Part shown: one piece after another, positions 1-6,730 of the stretch | Layout of the letters: each line of letters opens with the position of its first letter | How positions within the stretch are numbered: position 1 is the first letter of the stretch | Assembly (NCBI GenBank): GCA_025966175.1 | Contig: JAOPVN010000193.1 | Span: forward strand, 1 to 8,045 | Reading direction: 5' to 3' | From: Modestobacter sp. | GTDB taxonomy: Bacteria > Actinomycetota > Actinomycetes > Mycobacteriales > Geodermatophilaceae | Length of the DNA stretch: 8,045 bases | Notes under the pieces: generated by a model | What the model was told of the DNA's origin: nothing | The model's database searches: none | What the model saw: only the letters and a program-made list of their open reading frames with translations | Program-made: the position numbers and the translations under genes

Positions 1-836
1 GCCCGGCGCTGGACACCGCCCGGGCGAACCTCGCCGCCCAGGTCGAGGCCGCGCGTGCCCAGCTGGACACCCGCAGCGCCGACCTGGCCGCCACAGCCGC
101 CACGCTGAGCGCGGCGACGGCCAAGCAGACCGAGAAGGTCCGCAAGGACGCCACGGCAGCCGCGGAGGCCGCGCGGGAGCAGGCCGCCGTCCGGGTCGCC
201 GCACTGCGCACCGCCGCGGACGCCAACCGTGCAGCCGCCGGCAAGAAGGCCCAGAAGCTGGGCAAGAAGGCCGACAAGCTGTCGAAGAAGGCCGCCAAGC
301 GGCGGGCCGAGCTGGAGAAGGCCGCGGCCAAGGCCCGCAAGCAGGCCGGCAAGCGCACCACGGCGACGGTGACGTCGGTCAAGCGCAGCGTGGGCATCGA
401 GAAGGAGCCCCGCCGGTGGCCGTGGGTGGTCGCCGTCCTGGCCGTCGTCGGCGCTGCCGTCGTCGTCCTGCTGCGCAAGAAGAGCACCGATGACCCGTGG
501 ACCCCGGCGCCGACCGGCGACGGACCCGTGCCCAGCTACCGAGAGGACCCCGTGCCCAGCTCCCCCAGCAGTCCCGCAGGCGGTACCGAGACGCCCGAAG
601 CCCAGGGCAAGACCGTGTCCTCGGCCGAGACCGCGCCCGGCGACGCCACCCCGTCCGACAGCGACCTCGGCGCGCAGACCGCCGAGCCGGCCGCCGGCCC
701 GGAGGACCAGAGCAACCTGGCGCCGCCGAAGCCGGCCACCGCCACCGGCGCCGGCGACCCCGGGGAGACCCCGTCGAAGACCGCCGGTCCCACCGACACG
801 CCGTCCAGCCTCGGCAAGCAGCCGAACGAGGACTGA
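1..836 (+). CDS. Partial Ala/Lys-rich coiled-coil, single-pass membrane protein (5' end outside window)
   Basis: The reading frame is open from base 3 to the TGA at 834-836 (277 visible residues), with G or C at almost every third position, so the true start lies upstream. Visible residues 1-78 are Ala-rich with regular Glu/Arg/Lys, as in a long amphipathic helix or coiled coil. Residues 80-100 hold three tandem heptads (GKKAQKL, GKKADKL, SKKAAKR), followed by more Lys/Ala sequence resembling the tail of histone H1. A hydrophobic helix spans about 139-157 (starts WPWVVAVLAVVG) between basic residues (PRR before, RKK after). The remaining 120 residues are low-complexity Pro/Thr/Ser/Gly/Glu, probably disordered. 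I do not recognise a named family. A membrane-anchored, nucleic-acid-binding or envelope-spacer role is possible from composition only. A GTG at 369 could start a 155-residue version, but coding character continues well upstream. The gene ends in its own hairpin, so it is probably not cotranscribed with lipA. Confidence 0.8.
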   Translation, partial: PALDTARANLAAQVEAARAQLDTRSADLAATAATLSAATAKQTEKVRKDATAAAEAAREQAAVRVAALRTAADANRAAAGKKAQKLGKKADKLSKKAAKRRAELEKAAAKARKQAGKRTTATVTSVKRSVGIEKEPRRWPWVVAVLAVVGAAVVVLLRKKSTDDPWTPAPTGDGPVPSYREDPVPSSPSSPAGGTETPEAQGKTVSSAETAPGDATPSDSDLGAQTAEPAAGPEDQSNLAPPKPATATGAGDPGETPSKTAGPTDTPSSLGKQPNED

Positions 837-855
837 TCTCCCCAGCACCACCCTG

Positions 856-892
856 ACGCGGGGGCTCAGCCGATCCGGCTGGGCCCCCGCGT
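856..892 (+). terminator. Strong intrinsic-type hairpin after the coiled-coil gene
   Basis: Arms 856-872 and 876-892 pair over 17 bp with one G-U wobble and a 3-nt loop (ATC). The hairpin starts 20 bases past the stop codon. No U-tract follows, which is common for terminators in high-GC actinobacteria. It separates the upstream gene from lipA. Confidence 0.8.
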
Positions 893-927
893 CGCGTCGG
901 GGCCCCGGGCGCAGTGATCCGCCGGAG

Positions 928-933
928 TAACGT
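928..933 (+). promoter_or_regulatory. -10 box of a probable leaderless lipA promoter
   Basis: TAACGT matches TANNNT and ends 7 nt before the ATG at 941, so transcription would begin at or next to the start codon. No clear -35 element is visible about 17 nt upstream. It lies just after the preceding terminator, where a lipA promoter is needed. Confidence 0.5.
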
Positions 934-940
934 GCGGGGC

Positions 941-1930
941 ATGAGCCTGGGCATGGAGGAGGCGTCGACGGAGACCCCGCAGACGGCCTCCCGGATCGAG
1001 CCGGCCGGTCGCAAGATGCTGCGCCTGGAGGTCCGGAACAGCCAGACCCCCATCGAGCGCAAGCCGGAGTGGATCAAGACCAAGCTGAAGACCGGGCCGG
1101 AGTACACCGAGCTCAAGTCGCTGGTCCGCCGGGAGGGTCTGCACACGGTCTGCGAAGAGGCCGGCTGCCCCAACATCTACGAGTGCTGGGAAGACCGTGA
1201 GGCCACCTTCCTCATCGGTGGCGATCAGTGCACCCGGCGCTGCGACTTCTGCCAGATCGACACCGGCAAGCCCGCCGACTTCGACCGCGACGAGCCCCGC
1301 CGCGTGGCCGAGAGCGTCGCGACCATGGGCCTGCGTTACGCCACGGTCACCGGCGTCGCCCGCGACGACCTGCCCGACGGCGGTGCCTGGCTCTACGCCG
1401 AGACGGTGCGCCAGATCCACGCCGCGATCCCGGGCTGCGGCGTCGAGCTGCTCATCCCCGACTTCAACGCCGAACCCGACCAGCTGGCCGAGGTCTTCTC
1501 CTCCCGGCCGGAGGTGCTCGCGCACAACGTCGAGACCGTCCCCCGCATCTTCAAGCGGATCCGCCCCGGCTTCCGCTTCGAGCGCTCCCTGTCGGTGATC
1601 ACCGCGGCCCGCGAGGCCGGCCTGGTCACCAAGTCCAACCTGATCCTGGGCATGGGCGAGGAGCCGCACGAGGTCGTCGAGGCGATGCAGGCGCTGCACG
1701 AGGCGGGTTGTGACCTGCTGACGATCACCCAGTACCTGCGGCCCAGCGTCCGCCACCACCCGGTGGTGCGGTGGGTCAAGCCCGACGAGTTCGTCGGCTT
1801 CCAGGCCGAGGCCGAGAAGATCGGCTTCGCCGGCGTCCTGGCCGGTCCGCTCGTGCGCAGCTCCTACCGCGCCGGGCGGCTGTACCAGCAGGCCGCCGAG
1901 GCCCGCGGGCTCGCCGTCACGACCCGCTGA
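941..1930 (+). CDS. lipA: Lipoyl synthase LipA (radical SAM)
   Basis: LipA inserts two sulfur atoms into the octanoyl group on lipoyl domains of pyruvate and 2-oxoglutarate dehydrogenases and the glycine cleavage H protein, the last step of lipoate synthesis in the cytosol. From ATG 941 the protein has 329 residues, normal for the family. The auxiliary [4Fe-4S] cluster cysteines are C71, C76 and C82 (CEEAGCPNIYEC). The radical-SAM CxxxCxxC motif is C97, C101, C104 (CTRRCDFC). The C-terminal RSSY motif (306-309), whose serine ligates the auxiliary cluster in this family, is intact. Starts at GTG 914, GTG 932 and ATG 953 are also in frame. I prefer 941 because a TANNNT box sits 7 nt upstream; a GGAG at 924-927 would instead favour GTG 932, with tight spacing. 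lipB, often next to lipA in actinobacteria, is not directly upstream here. Confidence 0.97.
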   Translation: MSLGMEEASTETPQTASRIEPAGRKMLRLEVRNSQTPIERKPEWIKTKLKTGPEYTELKSLVRREGLHTVCEEAGCPNIYECWEDREATFLIGGDQCTRRCDFCQIDTGKPADFDRDEPRRVAESVATMGLRYATVTGVARDDLPDGGAWLYAETVRQIHAAIPGCGVELLIPDFNAEPDQLAEVFSSRPEVLAHNVETVPRIFKRIRPGFRFERSLSVITAAREAGLVTKSNLILGMGEEPHEVVEAMQALHEAGCDLLTITQYLRPSVRHHPVVRWVKPDEFVGFQAEAEKIGFAGVLAGPLVRSSYRAGRLYQQAAEARGLAVTTR

Positions 1931-1950
1931 ACCTCGGCCCGCTGCAGGGG

Positions 1951-1976
1951 CCCGCCGCGAGCTTGCGAGTGGCGGG
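1951..1976 (+). terminator. Possible hairpin terminator after lipA
   Basis: Bases 1951-1958 pair with 1969-1976 over 8 bp, including one G-U wobble (CCCGCC against GGCGGG at the base), around a 10-nt loop. It lies 20 bases past the lipA stop and before the next gene's own promoter, as expected for a weak terminator. No U-tract is present. Confidence 0.45.
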
Positions 1977-1995
1977 GGGCAGCGGGTCCTCTGTC

Positions 1996-2001
1996 TATCC
2001 T
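1996..2001 (+). promoter_or_regulatory. -10 box of a probable leaderless promoter for the DUF4191 gene
   Basis: TATCCT fits TANNNT and ends 6 nt before ATG 2008. No Shine-Dalgarno sequence is seen near the start. A TTGCGA at 1963-1968 is too far away (27-nt spacer) to be a normal -35. Confidence 0.55.
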
Positions 2002-2007
2002 GGTCGC

Positions 2008-2841
2008 ATGGCACGCAGCAGGTCCACCGACCCCTCCGCCCCCACCGGCAACGCCGGACGGGGCCCCGCCGGGGGCGCGCCCGGACGCGGCAGCAAGGGC
2101 GCCACTGCCGCGAGCGGCAAGAAGGTCAAGGTCGGCAAGGACGGTCAGCCGAAGGTCTCGCGGCTGAGCAAGTTCAAGAGCCAGGCCGGCATGATGACCC
2201 AGGCCTACAAGCTCACGTACAAGAACGACCCGAAGCTCCCCTGGGTCATGCTGATCGCCTTCGTGGTGGTTGCCGCGGTCGTCGAGCTCATCGGCATCCT
2301 GCTCAGCTCCCCGTTCCTCGTCATCCCGATCGCCGTCCTGCTCGGTCTGCTGGCCGCGCTGATCATCTTCGGCCGCCGGGCGCAGGGCACGGCCTACCGG
2401 CAGGTCGAAGGCCAGCCGGGCGCCGCCTCGTGGGTGCTCGAGGGCATGCGCGGTGACTGGCGGGTGTCCTCCGGCGTCGCCGGCAACCGCGAACTGGACG
2501 CCGTCCACCGGGTGCTCGGCCGGCCGGGGATCGTGCTGGTCGGCGAGGGTGCCCCGCAGCGGGTGCGCGGCCTGATCGCGCAGGAGAAGCGGCGGATCGC
2601 CAAGGTCGTCGGCGACACTCCCATCTACGACGTCACGGTCGGGGACGGCGAGGGCCAGGTCCCGCTCAAGAAGCTCAGCGCCCACGTCATGAAGCTGCCG
2701 CGCAACCTCTCCGCGGCCGAGGTCAACGCCCTCGGCAAGCGGATGAGCGCCCTGGGTGGTGCCCGGATGCCGGTGCCCGGCGGCCCGCTGCCCGGCGGCA
2801 AGCAGATGTCGGTCAGCCAGCGCCAGGTCCGGCGACGCTGA
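2008..2841 (+). CDS. DUF4191 family membrane protein
   Basis: A 277-residue protein of unknown function, conserved in actinobacteria next to lipA and glnA (Rv2219 in M. tuberculosis occupies this position). Residues 1-55 are basic and Gly/Ala/Ser-rich, probably disordered and cytosolic. A conserved-looking segment follows (FKSQAGMMTQAYKLTYKNDP, about 56-75). Two closely spaced membrane helices lie at about 79-99 and 102-122. The C-terminal half (about 125-245) is a soluble domain with mixed hydrophobic and charged sequence, probably cytosolic. The tail is Gly/Pro-rich and ends in RRR. The ATG at 2008 is chosen because a TANNNT box lies 6 nt upstream and translation before it would run out of frame through lipA. 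Family assignment rests on recognising the sequence pattern and on gene order; no biochemical function is known to me. Confidence 0.88.
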   Translation: MARSRSTDPSAPTGNAGRGPAGGAPGRGSKGATAASGKKVKVGKDGQPKVSRLSKFKSQAGMMTQAYKLTYKNDPKLPWVMLIAFVVVAAVVELIGILLSSPFLVIPIAVLLGLLAALIIFGRRAQGTAYRQVEGQPGAASWVLEGMRGDWRVSSGVAGNRELDAVHRVLGRPGIVLVGEGAPQRVRGLIAQEKRRIAKVVGDTPIYDVTVGDGEGQVPLKKLSAHVMKLPRNLSAAEVNALGKRMSALGGARMPVPGGPLPGGKQMSVSQRQVRRR

Positions 2842-2845
2842 GGTC

Positions 2846-2875
2846 CCCCTCGGGGGCCGGAGGCTCCCCGAGGGG
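2846..2875. terminator. Terminator hairpin after the DUF4191 gene
   Basis: Perfect 10-bp arms 2846-2855 and 2866-2875 (CCCCTCGGGG against CCCCGAGGGG). A further 3 bp can form inside (2856-2858 with 2862-2864) beyond a bulged base. It begins 5 bases after the stop codon, between two convergent genes, and could act in both directions. Confidence 0.75.
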
Positions 2876-2890
2876 ATGGGAAGCGGCTCA

Positions 2891-2914
2891 GCACCAGGGG
2901 CGGCACCTGGTTGC
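2891..2914 (-). terminator. Possible terminator of the ABC exporter operon
   Basis: ACCAGG (2893-2898) pairs with CCTGGT (2906-2911), and GC at 2891-2892 can pair with GC at 2913-2914 around a bulge. It lies about 25 bases beyond the permease stop on the - strand. The stem is shorter than that at 2846-2875, which may also serve this operon. Confidence 0.4.
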
Positions 2915-2939
2915 GGTGCGGTCCGCGAGGATCGCAGTG

Positions 2940-3788
2940 TCATTGCAGGTCACGCCGGCGCATCAACGCCAATCCGACCGTGGCGAACAGCACCAGGTAG
3001 CCGAGCAGGAACCCGATCGCCGTCCCGCCGGCGAGGATGGTCTGGACGCCGGGTGTGCTCTCCCCCGGGTTCTCGCCGAGCGCACCGACCAGGGACCCCG
3101 CGGCTGTGCCCGGCAGGTGGTCGGTGACGACGGCGAGCCCGCTGATCAGGCTGCTGACCCCGCGCAGCAGGTTCTCCACGACCAGCGCCCACACCAGCCC
3201 GAGCCCGACGGCGATCGCCGGGCTGCGGGTCAGCACCCCGATCAGCACTCCGGCCGCCGCCCACATGCCGAGCACCAGGGAGCCGGTGCCCCACCCCCGG
3301 GCGAGCTCAGCGATCGACGGGAACGCCACCGGCTGGTGCTCCACCACGGCCAGCACGCTGGCCACCCCGAGGTCCAGCGCGAACGTGGCGAGGACGAGGC
3401 CGACCACGGTCAGGGCCAGGACGACGAGGGTGCCGCCGAACGCCGTCCCCCGGCCCGGGCCCTGGGTCAGCACCGTCTTCCAGGTGCCCCAGCCGAAGCC
3501 ACTGCCCACGGTCAGCGCACCCAGGATCATCAGGATCGCGCCGCCGAACAGCGGCGTGCCCTGCACCGCGGCGACCGGGACGGCGCCGGGCATGAGGTTC
3601 GCCAGCAGTTGGGTGCGCGGCACGGCATCGGCCACCGCGGAACCGTTGCCGGTGCGGTAGGCGGTGTAGTTGAAGACGTAGACGAAGGCCAGGTCGAGGG
3701 CGAACCAGACGCCGATCAGGACCCAGACGGCGGGCCAGCGGCGCAGCCGGAGCAGCTCCGCGCGGACGCCGGCGAGCAGGCCGGTCAT
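2940..3788 (-). CDS. ABC-2 type exporter permease
   Basis: A 282-residue integral membrane protein, the channel partner of the ATPase encoded just upstream. Six hydrophobic segments are visible at about 18-38, 79-99, 118-140, 165-187, 191-210 and 253-275, the usual ABC-2 topology. A cytosolic start (ELLRLRRWPAVW, 11-22) is followed by a loop of about 40 residues after helix 1, and the protein ends in a basic RRRDLQ tail. The segment GSGFGWGTWKTVLTQGPGR (95-113) resembles the conserved helix 2/3 region of BcrB/NatB-like permeases. Its ATG (3788-3786) overlaps the ATPase stop TGA (3787-3785) as ATGA, indicating translational coupling. Two such subunits probably pair with two ATPase chains. The substrate cannot be inferred from sequence; antimicrobial peptides, lipids or drugs are typical for the class. 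Confidence 0.9.
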   Translation of the reverse strand: MTGLLAGVRAELLRLRRWPAVWVLIGVWFALDLAFVYVFNYTAYRTGNGSAVADAVPRTQLLANLMPGAVPVAAVQGTPLFGGAILMILGALTVGSGFGWGTWKTVLTQGPGRGTAFGGTLVVLALTVVGLVLATFALDLGVASVLAVVEHQPVAFPSIAELARGWGTGSLVLGMWAAAGVLIGVLTRSPAIAVGLGLVWALVVENLLRGVSSLISGLAVVTDHLPGTAAGSLVGALGENPGESTPGVQTILAGGTAIGFLLGYLVLFATVGLALMRRRDLQ

Positions 3789-4729
3789 CGGATGCTCCCG
3801 ACCGGCTGCGCGACCGGCGTCCCGGTCATCGCCAGGAACACCTCTTCCAGCGACCGCTCCACGGTCGTCACCTCCAGCACGTCGACTCCCTCGGCCACCA
3901 GTTCCCGGGTCAGCTGCGGGATGACGTCGGGGTCGGCGTGCACCCGCAGCGCCTCCTCCCCGCCGTCGTGCTCCGGCCCGCGGATGATCTCCACGGCGTC
4001 GTCCCCGCTCACCCGCATCGCGATCGCCAGCGCACGGTCCAGCGGCCGGGCGCGCAGCAGTACCGCCGTCGCCCCGCGCAGCTCCGCGACGGTCCCCTCG
4101 GTCAGCAACCGGCCATCGGCGATGACGCCGACCCGGTCGCAGACCTCCTGGACCTCGGTGAGCAGGTGGCTGGAGAGCACGACGGTCTGCCCACCGGCAG
4201 CGACGTCGACCAGCAGCGCGCGCATGTCCGCCATCCCCGCCGGGTCCAGGCCGTTGGTCGGCTCGTCGAGCACCAGCAGGTCGGGGTCGCCCAGCAGCGC
4301 GGCGGCGACCCCGAGACGCTGCTTCATGCCCAGCGAGTAGCGGCTGTACCGGTCGCGCCCGCGGGCGCCGAGGTCGACCCGGTCCAGCACCGCGTCGACG
4401 GCACGGTCGTCGGCGCCGCGGTACCGCGCCATCACCCGCAGGTTGTCCCGGCCGGAGAGGTACGGGTAGAAGCCCGGGCCCTCGACCAGCGCGCCCACCC
4501 GGGCCACGGCGGCCGGGGTGCCCGGCGGTTCGCCCAGCACGGTCGCCCGGCCGCTGGTGGGCCGGACCAGCCCGAGGACCATGCGCAGGGTCGTCGTCTT
4601 CCCTGCGCCGTTCGGACCGAGGAAGCCGTACACCTCCCCCCGCCGCACGGTCAGGCTGACGGAGTCGACCGCCAGCCGGTCGCCATAGCGCTTGCTGAGC
4701 CCGTCGGTGCTCACGATGGTGTCGGTCAT
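3785..4729 (-). CDS. ABC exporter ATPase (BcrA/CcmA-like subfamily)
   Basis: A 314-residue ATP-binding subunit that would power export through the adjacent permease at the inner face of the membrane. Motifs in order: Walker A GPNGAGKTT (38-46); signature YSLGMKQRL (131-139), the usual variant of LSGGQ in this subfamily; Walker B LLVLDEP (151-157) with the catalytic Glu in DEPTNGLDP; D-loop LDP; and H-loop His188 in SSH. At the Q-loop position there is EGPGFYPYLSG (83-93), with Glu in place of Gln, as in many bacitracin-resistance-type ATPases. The C-terminal 90 residues form the accessory domain seen in the family and end with the ERSLEEVFLAMTG motif (291-303). ATG 4729 is preferred over GTG 4738 because a GAGGG Shine-Dalgarno (4742-4738) lies 8 nt upstream of it. 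The gene is divergent from the kinase gene and coupled to the permease. Confidence 0.95.
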   Translation of the reverse strand: MTDTIVSTDGLSKRYGDRLAVDSVSLTVRRGEVYGFLGPNGAGKTTTLRMVLGLVRPTSGRATVLGEPPGTPAAVARVGALVEGPGFYPYLSGRDNLRVMARYRGADDRAVDAVLDRVDLGARGRDRYSRYSLGMKQRLGVAAALLGDPDLLVLDEPTNGLDPAGMADMRALLVDVAAGGQTVVLSSHLLTEVQEVCDRVGVIADGRLLTEGTVAELRGATAVLLRARPLDRALAIAMRVSGDDAVEIIRGPEHDGGEEALRVHADPDVIPQLTRELVAEGVDVLEVTTVERSLEEVFLAMTGTPVAQPVGSIR

Positions 4730-4784
4730 GGGAGCCACCCTCGGGCCGGAGCGCCGTCGCGCACATCCGCCGTCCGGCGGCTCC

Positions 4785-4810
4785 CGGCGTACGCAGGACT
4801 GCGTACGCCG
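4785..4810. promoter_or_regulatory. Candidate operator: perfect 11-bp inverted repeat between divergent operons
   Basis: Arms CGGCGTACGCA (4785-4795) and TGCGTACGCCG (4800-4810) are perfect complements separated by GGAC. Each arm contains the 8-bp palindrome GCGTACGC (4787-4794 and 4801-4808), with centres 14 bp apart. An outer CTCCC/GGGAG pair (4781-4785, 4819-4823) partly extends the symmetry. The repeat is almost exactly at the middle of the gap between the ATPase start (4729) and kinase start (4864). It would be centred near -66 from the inferred kinase transcription start, a plausible activator position. The neighbouring NarL-type regulator is the obvious candidate ligand, by inference only. 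Confidence 0.65.
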
Positions 4811-4851
4811 ATGACGTCGGGAGGAGGACGCGGGCGCACGGCCCGCGGACC

Positions 4852-4857
4852 TATCGT
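4852..4857 (+). promoter_or_regulatory. -10 box of a probable leaderless promoter for the kinase operon
   Basis: TATCGT ends 6 nt before ATG 4864. The nearest purine-rich tract (GGGAGGAGG, 4819-4827) is over 35 nt from the start and cannot be a Shine-Dalgarno sequence. No good -35 hexamer is seen, which would suit a promoter that depends on an activator. Confidence 0.55.
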
Positions 4858-4863
4858 CGCCGG

Positions 4864-6033
4864 ATGCCCGTCTCTGCCGCGCCGGTCCGCCGTCTCCGGC
4901 TGCCCCGCGACTGGTGGTGGGACGTCGGACCGGCCGCGCTGCTGCTCCTGCTCTGCTGGGTCGGCACCGGGCCGGCCGCGCGGAACCAGGGGATGCCGCC
5001 GCCGGACGCCAGGGCCTACGTCCTGGTCACCGTCGCCGCGTTGGCGCTGCTGCTGCGCCGCCGGGCACCGCTGCTCACGCTGGCCGTCTGCGGCGCCGCG
5101 CTCGGCGGCTACCTGCTGCTCGGGAACCCGTTCGGGCCCGTCCTGCTGACCGGACCGGTGGCCGCCTACGCGGTGGCGACCCGGGTGCCCGCGCGCACCG
5201 CCGTCCTGGCGGGAGGAGCCTTCGTGCTGGTCACCGCGCTCCCCCACGTGCTCGATGCCGATTCGGGCGGATGGTTGCCCCGGCTGACCTGGGCCGTCGG
5301 CTGGACCGCCGTCGTCTCGGCGCCCGGCGCCGTGGGCGCGGCGCTGCAGGTGCGCCGCCGGGCCGACGCCGGCGTCCGCGCCGAGCAGGCCCGGCGGGCG
5401 GTCTCGGAGGAGCGGCTGGCGATGGCCCGCGAGGTGCACGACGGCGTCGGCCACGGGCTCGCCGTGATCGCCCTGCAGGCCGGGGTCGCGCTGCACGTGC
5501 TGGACAAGGACCCGGCGCGGGCCCGCGAACTGCTGGCGTCGATCCAGGCGACGAGCCGGGAGTCCCTCGACGGGCTGCGCGCCGAGCTGCTGCGCTTCCG
5601 CGACCCGGCGGCACCCGCGGACGCCGCCGCGCTGCGCCCGGGGCCGGGGCTGGCCGACCTGCCCGCGCTGCTCGCCCGGATGCGGGACGGCGGCCTGGTA
5701 CTGCACGCCGAGCTCGACGAGTGCCCCGGCGTGCCGGCCGAGGTGGGCGCCGCCGCCCACCGGATCGTGCAGGAGGCGCTGACCAACGTGCTCCGGCACG
5801 CCGGGGACACCCCGGCCTGGGTCACGGTCCGGTGCTCGGCCGGCGACCTGCTCGTCGAGGTCCGCGACCGGGGCCGCGGGCCGACCGAGGGCGCACCCGC
5901 GGGTCTGGGCATCCCCGGGATGCGGGAGCGCGCCGCGGCGGTCGGTGGGCGGCTGGAGATCGGCGTCGAGGACGGCTTCGTGGTGCGCGCCCGGCTCCCC
6001 CTGCCGGCCGCCGCCGAGGGGAGGACGACGTGA
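4864..6033 (+). CDS. Sensor histidine kinase, NarL/DesK-type (HisKA_3)
   Basis: A 389-residue membrane kinase that would autophosphorylate and pass phosphate to the regulator encoded next. The N-terminal 160 residues carry several hydrophobic segments (about 21-36, 51-65, 68-86, 93-107, 112-130, 141-160) with short loops and no large extracellular domain, so sensing is probably within the membrane. A short coiled linker leads to the HisKA_3 dimerisation domain, with the H-box AREVHDGVGHGLAV (188-201) and phospho-acceptor His192. The HATPase domain follows: N-box EALTNVLRHA (305-314, Asn308), D-box VEVRDRGRG (331-339, Asp335) and G-box GLGIPGMRERAAAVGG (347-362). The length is typical of actinobacterial kinases paired with LuxR-type regulators. 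The stop overlaps the regulator's GTG (GTGA). The signal is unknown; proximity to an exporter suggests an envelope or antibiotic cue. Confidence 0.95.
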   Translation: MPVSAAPVRRLRLPRDWWWDVGPAALLLLLCWVGTGPAARNQGMPPPDARAYVLVTVAALALLLRRRAPLLTLAVCGAALGGYLLLGNPFGPVLLTGPVAAYAVATRVPARTAVLAGGAFVLVTALPHVLDADSGGWLPRLTWAVGWTAVVSAPGAVGAALQVRRRADAGVRAEQARRAVSEERLAMAREVHDGVGHGLAVIALQAGVALHVLDKDPARARELLASIQATSRESLDGLRAELLRFRDPAAPADAAALRPGPGLADLPALLARMRDGGLVLHAELDECPGVPAEVGAAAHRIVQEALTNVLRHAGDTPAWVTVRCSAGDLLVEVRDRGRGPTEGAPAGLGIPGMRERAAAVGGRLEIGVEDGFVVRARLPLPAAAEGRTT

Positions 6034-6689
6034 TCCGGGTGGCCGTCGTCGACGACCAGGCGCTCGTGCGGATGGGTCTGCGCGCGCTGCTGGAGACCGA
6101 GGAGGACACCGAGCTGGTCGGCGAGGCCGGCGACGGCCGGGCGGGGCTGGCGCTGGTGCGCGCGCAGGTGCCCGACGTCGTCCTGATGGACGTGCGGATG
6201 CCCGAGCTGGACGGCCTGGAGGCGCTGCGCCAGATCGGCGCCGACCCCGCGCTGGCCGGCGTGCGGGTGATCGTGCTGACCACCTTCGAGCTCGACGAGT
6301 ACGTCTTCGCCGCGCTCGCCGCCGGGGCCAGCGGCTTCGTGCTCAAGGACGGCGAACCGGCCGAGCTGCTGCGGGCGATCCGGGTGGTCGCCGACGGCGG
6401 CTCGCTGCTGTCCCCCACCGTGACCCGGCGGGTGATCGAGCACTTCACCGCCGGCCCGACCCGCCGCTCCACCCCGCACCCCGGGGTCGCGGAGCTGACC
6501 GAGCGGGAGCGGGAGATCGTCGCGTGGGTCGCCACCGGCCGGTCCAACGACGAGATCGCCGCGGCGCTGGTGGTCAGCCCGGCGACGGTCCGCACGCACG
6601 TCAGCCGGGCGATGCTCAAGCTGCGGGCCCGCGACCGGGCGCAGCTGGTCGTGTTCGCGATCGGGTCGGGGCTGCAGGTGGAGAGCTGA
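6030..6689 (+). CDS. NarL/LuxR-family response regulator
   Basis: A 219-residue DNA-binding regulator, the usual length for the family. The receiver domain (about 1-118) has the acidic pair Asp8-Asp9, phospho-acceptor Asp54 in VLMDVRMPELDG (51-62), Thr84 in VLTTF, and Lys106 in VLKDG. A linker of about 30 residues (to ~152) leads to a LuxR-type helix-turn-helix starting ELTEREREIVAWVATGRSND (155-174). Its recognition helix lies around VSPATVRTHVSRAMLKL (182-198). The GTG start at 6030 overlaps the kinase stop (GTGA) and has a GGGGAGGA-type ribosome site at about 6018-6025. All phosphorylation residues are intact, so it should respond to the adjacent kinase. Likely targets are the divergent ABC operon and its own operon through the inverted repeat at 4785-4810, which is inference. 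Confidence 0.96.
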   Translation: MIRVAVVDDQALVRMGLRALLETEEDTELVGEAGDGRAGLALVRAQVPDVVLMDVRMPELDGLEALRQIGADPALAGVRVIVLTTFELDEYVFAALAAGASGFVLKDGEPAELLRAIRVVADGGSLLSPTVTRRVIEHFTAGPTRRSTPHPGVAELTEREREIVAWVATGRSNDEIAAALVVSPATVRTHVSRAMLKLRARDRAQLVVFAIGSGLQVES

Positions 6690-6700
6690 GAGCCTCCGCT

Positions 6701-6720
6701 GCTGCACCAGTGGGGTCAGC
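6701..6720 (+). terminator. Weak hairpin after the response regulator
   Basis: GCTG-C-ACC (6701-6708) can pair with GGT-CAGC (6714-6720) over 7 bp with one bulge and a 5-nt loop, 12 bases past the stop codon. It is also one copy of the imperfect direct repeat that recurs at 6923-6945. Terminator function is plausible but weakly supported. Confidence 0.3.
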
Positions 6721-6730
6721 ACCCGCGGTT

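Noticed and set aside
914..940. Earlier lipA start at GTG 914
   Set aside because: No ribosome site precedes it, and the likely -10 box (928-933) would lie inside the coding sequence. The nine extra residues are not needed for the family.
1771..2007. Upstream extension of the DUF4191 frame into lipA
   Set aside because: This part reads lipA out of frame and gives Arg-rich sequence. ATG 2008 has a properly placed -10 box and begins the family-like sequence.
866..2014. Long open frame antisense to lipA on the - strand (382 codons)
   Set aside because: It mirrors the GC-rich codon pattern of lipA, whose cluster cysteines and family motifs are intact on the + strand. The antisense translation has no recognisable domain.
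2916..4340. Long + strand open frame opposite the ABC exporter genes (474 codons)
   Set aside because: Its product is low-complexity Arg/Gln/Asp/Gly sequence typical of an antisense frame. The - strand encodes a complete permease and ATPase with all motifs.
3789..4766. Upstream extension of the permease frame on the - strand, giving a fused product of about 608 residues
   Set aside because: The added part is an out-of-frame reading of the ATPase gene. The permease begins at ATG 3788, overlapping the ATPase stop.
4914..6029. Upstream extension of the response-regulator frame through the kinase gene
   Set aside because: It is an Arg/Gly/Ala-rich out-of-frame reading of the kinase. The receiver domain begins directly at GTG 6030 with a ribosome site.
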